NCBI GenBank assembly: GCA_018398575.1
Contig: JAGTXZ010000010.1
Span: 2,914,001-2,978,000 of the forward strand
DNA length: 64,000 nucleotides
Source: Ampelomyces quisqualis
Taxonomy: Eukaryota; Ascomycota; Dothideomycetes; Pleosporales; Phaeosphaeriaceae
Reading direction: 5' to 3'
Each line of letters begins with the position of its first letter. The first letter of the stretch is position 1. The notes under the pieces were generated by a model, which was given only the letters and a program-made list of their open reading frames with translations, ran no database searches and had not been told where the DNA came from. Below, piece by piece: positions 44,767 through 55,550 of this stretch. A program made the position numbers and the translations under genes.

Positions 44767-44943
44767 TGTAATATTAAATGTTGCTAGTACCCACGGCCCT
44801 CGAACCCCTTAGATCGGAGATCTTGGGCGGGCGGGAGGGGAGGGTTTATTATTGTCTGGGCCTACCCGCCGTGCCGCCCCACAAGCCAAGCGGAGCTTTA
44901 CTGTGTAACAGCAACGTCGGCAATAACGTCTCCCGATACTCCG

Positions 44944-44977
44944 TACATCTTGGCACGTTGCCGGTTTAGTCGTCCCC
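44944..44977 (+). repeat. 34-nt dispersed element, copy 2
   Basis: Begins TACATCTTGGCACGTTGCC. See copy 1 at 39308-39341; 31 of 34 bases are shared. Confidence 0.6.
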
Positions 44978-45044
44978 GCGGAAACGGCCCGCGATTTACT
45001 CCGTACAACATCTCGTCTCCGCTTCGACTTCAATCTCAATAATC

Positions 45045-46121
45045 ATGCCTCGCGAACAATCCCCCGATGGTTGTCGGCAATCCGCTAAAGCAGGGGAGCC
45101 CTTGTCAAACAGCGACAAGCGTCATGACCGCAAACGTGATCACCGCTCGAGATCACCACGACGCGACAATGACCGCCATCGGCACAAGCGACACCGCTCG
45201 CGTTCATCGCAATCGAAGCCTGTGTCTCTGCCATACAAAGCGAAGCCGCTCTCTAGAAGGCACTATGACGACTACAAGCCTCTCTTCCAATCATATCTCG
45301 ACATACAGAAGCATATTCAGTTGGACGATTTGGATGAAAGAGAAGTGAAGGGACGATGGAAGAGCTTCACCAGCAGATGGTAAGTGACAGACTCTCCTTT
45401 GGCTCCGTACACGTCTGAATAGCTCGTATACTGACGTTACAGGAATCGTGGAGACTTGGCACGCAGCTGGTACGATCCTTCCATGCTGAAGTCTGCCCAA
45501 GAAACCGCGCAATTGTACCAAGCAACGTCGCATAAACGTTCAAAGCGCGCATCCCCCGAGTATCAGCGTCATGGAGATGCCGAAAATCATAGCGATGACG
45601 ACTTCGGCCCTGCTCTGCCGACCGCAATGGATCGACGAAGAAGCCATGGACCTACTGTCCCTCGATTGGATGATCTCACATACCGCAACGAAACACGAGA
45701 TGAGGATCGCGCGCGCGATCGCTCAAATTATACCGATGACCTACGTCACGAGCGCAAAACTGATCGCAAGGCACAAAAGGAACGTCTCGACGAACTGGTG
45801 CCGCGCGCAGATCCTGGGTCGCGCGAACGTAAGGTAGAGAAGAAGCGCGAAGTCGCGAGCACGCTGCAGTCATTTCGTGACGCAAAGGAGAGTGGCGATG
45901 TCGAGGTTGCCGAAGCTGATTTGATGGGCGACGATGGCATTGACACGTACAAGAGAAAGAAGAAGGAAGACGAGCGCAAGAAGAGCGAGAGAGAGGTTAG
46001 AAGGGAAGAGATCGAGAGAGCTAGGGCGGCCGAGAGAGATGAAAGGCTCGCCCAGAGGAGGGAGAAGGAGGACAAGACAATGGACTTTTTGAAGCAGATT
46101 GCCAAAGAGAGGTTTGGGTGA
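45045..46121 (+). CDS. SR-like charged protein, SCI1-type
   Basis: Exons 45045-45379 and 45443-46121, with a 63-nt intron (GTAAGT...ACTGAC...ACAG, phase 2), giving 337 aa. The first 65 residues are RS/RD/RH-rich, like splicing-associated proteins. A conserved core follows: RRHYDDYKPLFQSYLDIQK, REVKGRWKSFTSRWNRGDLA and SWYDPSML. An FGPALP motif is next, then a long charged helix ending MDFLKQIAKERFG. The core resembles the style cell-cycle inhibitor 1 (SCI1) family, nuclear proteins with an RS-type N-terminus. The function in fungi is not known to me, and a role in RNA processing is an inference from composition. Confidence 0.7.
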
Positions 46122-46256
46122 ACGGGACACTGGGTGCCGATTTAGACTGTTATGATATCAACGGTTGCTCGCTTCTCTCAAAAATTCCTAGCGCCTGTGA
46201 AATGCTCCAATAACTCCAATAACTCCGTGACCACGTCAATTCCGCCTCTGAGTTGT

Positions 46257-46925
46257 CTATTCGTCGTCTAGTATCGAACTCGCAAGCGGACCAAAGAATG
46301 GGACTTCGTATCTATCCAGCGTCGCCGCTACGTATTAGGTCAGCATGCAGAGCGCGCATGGACCAGCTCGCAACTCACCATCCAGATAAGCCCTCCAAGT
46401 CAGCCACCCAATCCCAGCTACATCTCCAACGACAAGCACCCAAGATATGAAACTTGACCAGCTGAAGATAACATGTATGACGAAGACAAATGCAAACAGC
46501 AGACTGCTCTGCCATGCATGGAAGCGCACGTAATCGCTTTGGTGCTCCATGACCAAGAGGAACACGCCGCCGGCGGGCGGTAGCAGTAGGTATGCGAGCA
46601 TGGCTTCGTAGTCTAGGCGCCAGCCCAGCGACGTAGTGAACATGTCAACGTCCTCGCGCGACCGGCCAAAGCCAGTGGATGTAGTTTGCGGCGCGGACCA
46701 TGCTACGCGCTCTATGTCCTCGGGCAAGGGTGAATCGTTGCCAGCGCCAAAGTAGTCGTATTGCTCGTAGGTGCGACTAGGCGGCGATTTAACGTTCCGT
46801 GTGCGGTCCAGTGATGCGCGCGGGGAGTGTATGTGTGGGGAGGAGACGCCCTGTGGTGGTGGTGGTGGAGAGAAGGCGCGTTGAGCCTCGGGTATGTCTT
46901 GGTAGGGCGCAAAGTTGGCCGCCAT
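46257..46925 (-). CDS. UPF0132-type membrane protein, 205 aa
   Basis: Exons 46925-46379 and 46327-46257, with a 51-nt intron (GTGAGT...CTAATA...GTAG, phase 1), giving 205 aa. The N-terminus is Pro-rich and disordered. The membrane domain has LAYLLLPPAGGVFLLVMEH, DYVRFHAWQSSLLFAFVFVI and a third helix SWVLVVGDVAGIGWLTW, typical of the UPF0132/DUF4870 family with FHAxQS. The second exon gives the usual tail TLDRYEVPFFGPLASSILDD. The ATG at 46925 (MAANFAPYQDIPEAQ) was chosen over 47078 because the extra residues are unlike the family. The role is unknown. Confidence 0.82.
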
Positions 46926-47460
46926 AGCGTCAGGGTCACTGTGGGGTTGGGACTTGTCGTGGTGTCTCGTGGTAGTGACTGCGGCGGCGGCCAGGGATTG
47001 TCTTGGCGGGGATGCGCAGGGCAAGTGCAACCGGGCGGTGCCGCGGTAACGCGTGGGGCAGGGTCCAGGGTCTGGCACGCCGCACGTGGAGATCAGGACT
47101 GCATTCCTTTGCTACCGAACACTAATGCTGCGCAACGTGGGTCAGCTTCTCATCCTGTGTAGCTTGCCGTCCTCGTCACGCGGCAGTTTCTCTCCAAAAG
47201 TGGCGTGAAGACTACGATCTACGGTACACCTCGGCGATACATTTTGTCACATGCTCAACACGTTGAAACTTGAAAGACACACCTTCGCCATGCGTCGTCC
47301 CACATCACTCCACATGCACTGAGTGGAAGAATCAACACGTTGGATACACGTATACAAGTGAAGCTTCCGTGGCAACTCATACCGCTTGCCTGCATCCGCG
47401 TAATTCGGTGTCACCGTTCAAGCCGTACTTTTCATAAATCGACCTCACAAGGAAACGACC
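46926..47460. other. Divergent promoter, UPF0132 and TANGO2 genes
   Basis: 535 bp between the two starts. Overlapping frames are not recognised, and no RNA gene is seen. Confidence 0.5.
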
Positions 47461-48467
47461 ATGTGTATTGCCATTGTAACAACCGCACACCCAGACTACC
47501 CATTCATTCTCCTGAACAACCGAGATGTAACTTACCTCGCTGCTCCACACCCCCACGTCTGCTAACATGAGTCCAGGAATACCTTCACCGCCCAACAGAA
47601 CCAGCAACATGGTGGCCAGAGCCTGACACCCAGGTGTTAGGAGGCTACGACCTCCACCGGCCGGCTCATGGGACCTGGCTCGGTGTGACTCGACAAGGCC
47701 GTGTCGCTGTTCTGACCAACTACCGGGAAGAGGGCGAAGCCATCATCGAAGGCGCAAGATCTCGTGGGTTGATTCCAAACGCATGGTTGAAGTCGGATCT
47801 CGCTACAAACGAGTCGAGCGAGGCGTTTGCGAAGCGCATGATCGAAGGAGATGGCGTCAAGGGGGTAGGAGGGTTTTCGCTGTGTTACGGACTTATTCAA
47901 GACGTGGTCAAGCAGAAGGGCGGACTCGCAATTGTCAGTAACCGCACACCCGACGTTGAAAACGTTGTACGGTTATGCGGCCATCACGATGAAACCCATG
48001 CGCTGAGCAATGCTGCATATGGCGACCGCTCTTGGCCTAAAGTCGTCAACGGAGAAGCCTGGACCAAGGCCGCCATCGAAGAATCCGTGGCTGCCAATGA
48101 GACGCGTGAACAACTCGTCCAACGCCTGCTCACTCTCTTGTCTACCGACACGATGCCCCGGCAAAAGGAGAAGGAGGAGTGGGACATGTACCTCAACCAA
48201 CTGCGGCACAGCATCTTCGTACCGTCGATTGGGCGGGATCACTTGGATGAGCATAAGATGCCAGCTCACGAGATCGGGGATGTCGTCAAGCATAAAGCAG
48301 TGGATGCGACAAGTGGGTGCTATGGAACGCAGAAGAAGATTGTGGTGCTGGTGGATAAAGAGGGGAAAGCGTATTATCTGGAAAGGACATTGTATGATGG
48401 GGACGCAAAGGCGATGGAGGTGGGGAAGGGGGATAGGCAGTTTGCGTTTCAGATTGAAGGTTGGTAG
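47461..48467 (+). CDS. TANGO2 (NRDE) homologue
   Basis: Exons 47461-47526 and 47577-48467, with a 50-nt intron (GTAACT...GCTAAC...CCAG, phase 0), giving 318 aa. It starts MCIAIVTTAHPDYPFILLNN-RDEYLHRPT, the NRDE signature, with Cys2 at the N-terminus, which is conserved in this Ntn-hydrolase-like family. It then has WWPEPDTQVLGGYDLHRPA, GTWLGVTRQGRVAVLTNYRE, YGLIQDVV and LSNAAYGDRSWPKV. Human TANGO2 is linked to Golgi/ER organisation and to mitochondrial or heme-related metabolism. The first exon is only 22 codons but carries the defining motif. The C-terminal SGCYGTQKKIVVLVDKEGKA is also typical. Confidence 0.9.
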
Positions 48468-48519
48468 AGCACTCAGCAGATGATGTTCAGGTAGCGCACG
48501 CGCCCTGTCTTGGCGGTGA

Positions 48520-50094
48520 ATGACGACCATTTCAATTGTTCACCCGCCCGCTTGCAACATGAACATGGCGTCTCTTCCGCCCCAGCGGCCCGCGTCGCAA
48601 CGAAGAGCCTCACCGCCCGCAGAACTATTGCCCTTGCCACGGCAGGAGCAGGCGACGCGCACGGCACCGTCGGTCGAGTCGCAGATCAACTCGCCGCCCC
48701 AGCAGACAGCCCGGCCGGTGGAGGAGCATGACGAGCCCCGCAAATGCTGGATCTGCTTCAACGACGAGACCGAGGATGACGAAACCACGTCGGAGTGGCG
48801 CTCGCCGTGCACGTGTTCGCTGGTCGCCCACGAGACGTGCCTGCTCGACTGGATCGCCGACATGGAGGCGCCCAGCAGCCGGCGACGGGCAGGCACGCGC
48901 GCGGCGGCGATCCAGTGTCCGCAGTGCAAGGCGGAGATCAGAGTCGCGCGGCCCAGGAGCTACGTGGTCGATGCAGTGCGCGTGTGCGAGCGCCTGGCGG
49001 GCACCCTGCTGCTGCCGGGCTGCGCGCTGGTCACGTGCACGGCGCTGTGGTCGACGCTCACCGTGGCTGGCACCAACACCATCTACCAGCTCTTCGGGCC
49101 CCGCGACGCTCTGGCGATCCTGGCCCCGCTGTACGCGCCGCCCGACACGCGCATCACGATGCCTGCCATGCGCATCTTGGCCCACGTGCAGCAGCACTGG
49201 CGGCTCGACCTGGGCCTGCCGCTCATCCCCGCCGTCCTGGTCGCCAGCCGCACCACCTTCGCCGACTCGTTCCTCCCCTTCTTGCCGCTCATCTTCTTCG
49301 TCAGCTCGGGCCAGCCCGGGGACGAGATGCTGCAGCTGCAGTGGCCGCCGAGCGCTGCCTTTTCTTTCGCCGTACTGCCCTATCTGCGCGGATTCTACTA
49401 TGCCTGGTACGACCGCGTCTGCCTGCCCCGCGAACAGAAGTGGCTGAAGCAGTTGCAACCCCGCGCTGGCACCGAGGACGACGACGAGGATGCCCAGGAA
49501 CATGATGACCACGACCACCACGATGACCACGACCACCATGATGACCACGACCACCAAGTAGTACACGAGGTGGAAATTGACGTCGACTTGAACATCTTCG
49601 CAGCGGCCGACAACCACGATGCTGACCTCGATCCGCCGCCGCTGCATGATGAAGAGATGCCCGGTCCGAACATTCCCCGCCAACCAGCCCAGCCTCGCCG
49701 ACAAGTCCGTCGCGGCCGCAACATTGCCTTTTCCACCACATCGCTTGCTGACACCATCCTTGGCGCCCTCGTGTTTCCCAGCATCGCTGCGGCAATGGGC
49801 GAGCTCCTCCGCCATTCACTGCCACTATCCTGGGTCACACCACGTTCCAATGCGCTCGCCATGTCCTGGCTAGGCGGATGGGTCAGCACCGGTGGCAAGG
49901 CAGGAAACAATGGTCGACCCACGGGATTTTTGCAGACGCGCTGGGGCCGAAGTCTGGTTGGTGGATGCCTGTTCGTGGGCTTGAAGGATGCCGTGTTGCT
50001 CTATGTGAGGTGGAAGATGGCACAAAATCATCGGAAGAGGAAGGTCCTGGATCATGATTCCAAAAAGAGCAAGCTTGGTGTCGAGGGCTCATAA
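48520..50094 (+). CDS. RING-CH (MARCH-type) membrane E3 ligase
   Basis: One intact frame of 524 aa; the second ATG at 48559 (MASLPPQRP region) would give 511. A RING-CH finger starts RKCWICFNDETEDDE, then SPCTCSLVAHETCLLDW and IQCPQCKAEI, with the C4HC3 spacing complete. Hydrophobic helices follow (about residues 160-190, 235-270 and 425-505), so it is a multi-pass membrane protein. Between them lies an acidic/His block, EHDDHDHHDDHDHHDDHDHQ, encoded by tandem GACCACGACCACCATGAT-type units. RING-CH ligases ubiquitinate membrane proteins at the ER, Golgi or mitochondria. It is the last intact gene before the AT-rich block. Confidence 0.85.
   Translation: MTTISIVHPPACNMNMASLPPQRPASQRRASPPAELLPLPRQEQATRTAPSVESQINSPPQQTARPVEEHDEPRKCWICFNDETEDDETTSEWRSPCTCSLVAHETCLLDWIADMEAPSSRRRAGTRAAAIQCPQCKAEIRVARPRSYVVDAVRVCERLAGTLLLPGCALVTCTALWSTLTVAGTNTIYQLFGPRDALAILAPLYAPPDTRITMPAMRILAHVQQHWRLDLGLPLIPAVLVASRTTFADSFLPFLPLIFFVSSGQPGDEMLQLQWPPSAAFSFAVLPYLRGFYYAWYDRVCLPREQKWLKQLQPRAGTEDDDEDAQEHDDHDHHDDHDHHDDHDHQVVHEVEIDVDLNIFAAADNHDADLDPPPLHDEEMPGPNIPRQPAQPRRQVRRGRNIAFSTTSLADTILGALVFPSIAAAMGELLRHSLPLSWVTPRSNALAMSWLGGWVSTGGKAGNNGRPTGFLQTRWGRSLVGGCLFVGLKDAVLLYVRWKMAQNHRKRKVLDHDSKKSKLGVEGS
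49503..49557 (+). repeat. Coding minisatellite (Asp/His units)
   Basis: Tandem near-perfect units of about 18 bp, GATGACCACGACCACCAC type, encoding HDDHDH repeats inside the RING-CH protein. Their number probably varies between strains, because such units slip. Confidence 0.8.
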
Positions 50095-51690
50095 CAGGAC
50101 ATCTAAGGTGGGAAATTAGGAAGGGCAAGTGTAGATAGCTTTACAATCCCATTGCGGTACTAAGCCTGTTTCTTTCATTGCTCATTGCTAAAAGAAGAAA
50201 ACTTAACCAAGGTTCTAATCCGGACTCATTCATAGCACAAAGTCTTTGTCTATTAGTATTGCTAGGGACATCTAGCAAAGCGAACTCGATACGGGCGACT
50301 TCAATTAACATTCTTTATTCTAGTTACGAGACTTAAATTGTACAAGAAGCTCTTCTAGTTAATAGATATAACATTGTGCATATTAAAGAACGCTGCAATA
50401 GTATACGTTAAACATTAATTTAAACACTAATATAAATTAGAACTTTAGCTACTTAGTTTTCTCTACTTATCTTCTTATCTCTTTATTTACATATCTACTT
50501 ATCTGTTAACTATTATCTATTTATTTAAGATCTTTCTCCTTTCTCTTCTTTCTTCTCTAAAAAAAAACATAGACGCAGATCTATTAGAACTCTTATAGTT
50601 GCCTAAAATAGCTCTGCGTCCTAAAGAGCAAGTAATGTTAGAAGATTAGAAAGTTAATAATTTGCACATAAGACTTAAGGTGCAATTTAACTAGGGTAAG
50701 TAAGCTGCTTCTACTAATTAGAAGACATAGAATACGTTAAAACTGCCTACGTTAAAACTAGATAGTAAAAAAATTTACTATTAGACACCTTCTAGTCTGC
50801 CTATTCTATCTCTTTAATAACTAAAGAATACTAATAAAAAGTCTAGCCTCTATACAGATATTAGCCTATACTACGTATATAGAGTTAGAGACACTATTAT
50901 TAAGTAGAGCGCTAACCTAAATATTATAGAAGTAGGTAAGCTATATTTATATTTATTTACTACACGTTAACTTAAAATAACTAGAAAGCCAAGACCTTAC
51001 TATAGTAGAGCGTTATTTACCTTTAAGGCCTATTAGATTTAATATAGAATTAAATATATTATTATTAGGTATATATTATTAGTTATTATTCTCTAATAGC
51101 TCTTTAGCTATTATATCTTATCTATGCCCTTAGCTATACCCTAAGTATTCTTTAGACTTACTTTCTATATTACTTTACTACATCTCTTTCCTAACCTATA
51201 GAAAGAGGCTTCTTCTCTTTTATACTAAACGCAAAACTAAATACTTAAATAAAAGAACTAACTTCTAAGAAAAAATAACTCTAAACTTTCTATAATGCTA
51301 AAGTAGTAACTAATAGGCCTTTAGTAAAGAAGTAGTACCTATTTACAATCTTTTCTATCTCTTTACGTTACTATCTAACTCTTTTACCTAAACGCTAAAG
51401 CGCTATTAGCCTATATTATTTTAACTTTACCTAGTATTATAGTAGTATTACTTAGGTAGACTTACGTTACAACTGTAAACGCTTTAGACTACTCTTATTA
51501 TAACAAGTCTTATATTAGCTAACTTTACCTTACCTTTTAGCTTCTACTCTTCTTTTAGCTACTCTACTTATTATTTAACTTCCTATTACTCTTATTACTA
51601 GCTGCCTACTATATACCTCTCTCTCTCTTAACCTACCTAACGCGCAACTTTACTACTACTATACTATAATTAGTTACTTAACTTCTCTAC

Positions 51691-53540
51691 TATACGTAGT
51701 ACAGCCTGTTCTAGCTTAAAAATAGATTATTTCTAGTTAGTGCGTTATAGCTAAACCCAAAATAGACTGTTATGTATAACTAGGAAATAGATTTTAGCTA
51801 TTATAGTAGGAAATAGATTTTGGCTATTATAGTAGGAAATAGATTTTAGCTATTGCAGTAGGAAATAGATTATAGCTATTACTGCAGGAAATAGAATTTA
51901 GCTATTATAGTAGAAAATAGATTTTTACTATTACTACAGGAAATAGAATTTGGCTGTTATAGTAGAAAATAGACTTTAGCTATTATAGTAGGAAATAGAT
52001 TATAGCTATTGCAGTAGAAAATAGACTTTAGCTATTATAGTAGAAAACAGAATTTAGCTGTTATAGTAGGAAATAGAATTTAGACTATTACTATAGGAAA
52101 TAGACTTTAGCTGTTACTACAGGAAATAGACTTTAGCTATTACTATAGGAAATAGAATTTAGGCTGCTGCTGCAGGAAATAGACTTTAGCTATTACTACA
52201 GGAAACAGAATTTAGGCTACTACTATAGGAAATAGACTTTAGCTATTACTACAGGAAATAGACTTTAGCTGTTGTAGTAGAAAATAGACTTTAGCTATTA
52301 CTACAGGAAACAGCACTATCTTAAGGTATATATACTAACTATTTTATATTATTCTATAATATCTTTAGTTAGCCTACGCGCTCTAACTATAATATTAATA
52401 TAGAGTTGCCTTTTAAATCTACGTTACCTATAGTCTTTTCTACCTAGCTACTTATAGAGGTTATTACTACTAGTAATAGCTAATATTACCTCTATCTAAA
52501 TACTTCCTCTCTCTAGTATCTACCTATTATACCTACTTTAATACCTCTTGATACACCTGCAATACTTTACTTTTTAGACAAAGATTTCTCTAACCTCTTT
52601 TTATTACTCTCTAATATAATCCTCTCTATTTATATATTTAGGAACCCTAAACTCTAGACTCTTCTACTCTAAGATTTGCTATCTAATATATTTACGTTAC
52701 TACTACAGTTAGCTATATAATAACTCTTACTATAGAAACTTACTCTTTAAATAAAGCTAATAGGCGCAACGTATAAAACTTATCTAGTTACTCTAGAAAG
52801 AGAAACTCTAACAGAGGCTTACTTTTATCTATACAAGCCAAGAAGAGTAGCTCTATCTTAGCTATAATTATAGGTACATCTTTGTTATACTTTATTACTA
52901 TTTTTATCTACTAACGTACACGTATTTATATTAATATTTGTTTAATCTATATATTTATAATTAAACTCTTTAGTAGTAAACTTAAGATCCTAACGCTTTC
53001 TGTAAAGACTTTAATAATATTCTATTATTTTCCCTAATCTAATAACTACCTAAAGTATAGCTAAAGATTAGCATTTTATTTCTTTGTTAGCAGATTACTA
53101 TTATTATCCTTATATGCGCATTAGAACAAATGCTTCTTTACTAGAGTATTATAATATTATCCCTTTACTCTAGTACCTATATTAAGCTTTTATATTTCTC
53201 TCTTTAGCGTTATATATTTCTTATACAGCGTATCTAGTTTTTATTACTACCTTATTTTATCTATAATACTGTCTACTCTTAATTTCTCTATCTCTACTAC
53301 TTTATACTTCTATCTCTTGCGTTGCAAAAGCGTTAGACCTTACTTATCTATAGTGTTACAATCCTAGTGCTAGAATAGAACTATCTAGAAACTTAGACTA
53401 CCTTTTATAAGCAACACATTATTATTATACGCTTATATAGCTAGTGCACTTCTAACCTCTAGAACTATTGCATTTTACTAGTTACTGCACTTTACTAGTT
53501 AACTAGCACTATGCTAGTTACTACTCTTACTAGCTAACTA
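51691..53540 (-). mobile_element. RIP-decayed repeated element, copy A
   Basis: Begins TACGTAGTACAGCCTGTTCT. It has an array of about twenty 26-bp units, then about 1.1 kb that recurs in copy B in the same order. The minus strand of the 1.1 kb part holds a stop-interrupted frame, best seen in copy B. The family is unknown to me. Confidence 0.6.
51772..52312. repeat. 26-bp minisatellite, array A (about 20 units)
   Basis: The unit is close to GGAAATAGATTTTAGCTATT plus ATAGTA. Units vary at C/T and A/G positions. Period 26 is not a multiple of three, so the array is not a coding repeat. Confidence 0.9.
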
Positions 53541-53683
53541 GCATTATGCTAGTTATTCTACCTCTACTACTATACATATTCTTTTTACTCTACCTTTACA
53601 CTAGTACTATCTGCCTCTTCTACCTAGCTTTCTAAGTTACTAGCTCTTGTAATACATGCCTACTAGTACTAGAATCTACCTAC

Positions 53684-55550
53684 TGTACGTAGTACAGCCT
53701 GTTCCAGCTTAAAAATAGATTATTTCTAGTTAGTGCGTTGTAGCTAAACCTAAAATAGACTGTTACGTACAACTAGGAAATAGATTCTAGCTGTTATAGC
53801 AGGAAATAGACTTTAGCTATTGCAGTAGGAAATAGACTTTAGCTGTTGCAGCAGGAAATAGACTTTGGCTGTTACTACAGGAAATAGATTTTAGCTGTTG
53901 CAGTAGAAAATAGATTTTGGCTGTTATAGCAGGAAATGGATTTTAGCTGTTGCAGCAGAAAATAGACTTTAGCTGTTACTGCAGGAAATAGATTTTAGCT
54001 GTTGCAGTAGAAAATAGATTTTGGCTATTACAGCAGAAAATAGATTTTGGCTGTTATAGCAGGAAATAGATTTTAGCTGTTGCAGCAGAAAATAGACTTT
54101 AGCTGTTGCTGCAGAAAATAGATTTTAGCTATTGCAGCAGGAAATAAATTTTGGCTGTTGCAGCAGAAAATAGACTTTAGCTGTTGCTGTAGGAAATAGA
54201 TTTTAGCTGTTGCAGCAGGAAAGGGATTTTGGCTGTTATAGCAGGAAATAGATTCTGGCTATTATAGCAGAAAATAGACTTTTGCTGTCGCAGCAGAAAA
54301 TAGATTCTAGCTATTGCAGCAGGAAATAGATTTTGTCTGTTATAGCAGGAAATAGACTTTAGCTGTTGCTACAGGAAATAGAATTTAGCTGTTGCAGCAG
54401 AAAACAGCACTACCTTAAAGTGTATGTACTAACTATTTTATATTATTCTGTAATGTCCCTAGTTAGCCTACGCGCTCTAACTATAATATTAATATAGAGT
54501 TGCCTTTTAAATCTACGTTACCTGTAGTCTTTTCTACCTAGCTACTTGTAGGGGTTATTACTGCTAGTAATAGCTAATATTGCCTCTATCTAAACACTCT
54601 CTCTCTCTAGCATCTACCTATTGTACCTGCTTTAACACCTCTTAATGTACCTGCAATACTTTACTCTTTAGACAAAGAATTCTCTAACTCTTCTTTATTA
54701 CTCTCTAATATAATCCTCCCTATTTGTATATTTAGGACCTCTAAACTCTAGACTCCTTTACTCTAAGATTTGCTATCTAATATATTTACTTTACTGCTAC
54801 AGTTAGCTGTGTAATAACTCTTGCTATAGAGACTTACTCTTTAAACAAAGCTAACAGGCGCAACGTATAAAACTTGTCTAGTTACTCTAGAAAGAGGAAC
54901 TCTAACAGAGGCTTACTTTTATCTATGTAAGCTAAGAAGAGTAGCTCTATCTTAGCTGCAATTACAGGTACGTCCTTATTACACTCTATTACTATTTCTA
55001 TCTACTAACGTACACGCGTTTGTGTTAATGTTTGTTTAATCTACGTATTTACAATTAAACTCTTTAGCAGTAAACTAAAGATTCTAATACTCTCTGCAAG
55101 CACTTTAATAATGTTCTATTGTTTTCTCTAATCTAACAACTGCCTAAAACACAGCCAAAGATTAGCATTTTGTTTCTTTGTTAGCAGATTGCTATTGTTG
55201 TCCTTATATGCGCATTAGAACAAATACTCCTTTGCTAAGGTATTATAACGTTGTCCTCTTGCTCTAGTACCTATATTAAGCTCTTGCATTTCTTTTTCTA
55301 GCGTTGTGTATTCCTTATACAGCGCATCTAGTTTTTATTACTACCTTATTTTATCTGCAATACTATCTACTCTTAATTTCTCTACTTCTGCTACCTTATA
55401 CTTTTATCTCTTGCGTTACAAAAGCGTTAGACCCTGCTTATCTACAGTGTCGCGATCCTAGTGCTAGAATAGAACTATCTAAGAACTTAGACCTCCTCTT
55501 ATAAGCAATATATTATTATTATATGCTTGTATAGCTAGTGCACTTCTTAC
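53684..55550 (-). mobile_element. RIP-decayed repeated element, copy B
   Basis: Begins TACGTAGTACAGCCTGTTCC, about 2 kb after copy A, and repeats its whole order: start block, 26-bp array, and the 1.1-kb part. On the minus strand one can read stretches such as KVAEVEKLRVDSIADKI, LYKEYTTLEKEMQELNIGT and NVPVIAAK-like DVPVIAAKIELLFLAYIDKS, interrupted by TAG/TAA codons that would be CAG, CAA or TGG before C-to-T or G-to-A change. I do not recognise the protein. Copy B is less decayed than copy A (more G and C). Confidence 0.6.
53772..54408. repeat. 26-bp minisatellite, array B (about 24 units)
   Basis: Same unit as array A but a higher count and more G/C (GCAGCAGGAAATAGATTTTA type). The difference of about 100 bp from array A is about four units. 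Confidence 0.9.

Larger units (their letters stand above)
43837..45044. other. Gene-poor stretch with palindrome and repeated element
   Basis: No gene is supported. It holds an 18-bp perfect palindrome at 44749-44766, the second copy of a 34-nt element at 44944-44977, and several ACTCCGTA octamers. The last part is the promoter of the SCI1-like gene. Confidence 0.5.

Noticed and set aside
48625..49815. 396-codon minus-strand frame and several long overlapping frames
   Set aside because: Antisense or shifted shadows of the GC-rich RING-CH gene.
51772..54408. Evenly spaced repeats, possible CRISPR
   Set aside because: The 26-bp units are directly tandem without unique spacers, and the sequence is nuclear fungal DNA; it is a minisatellite.
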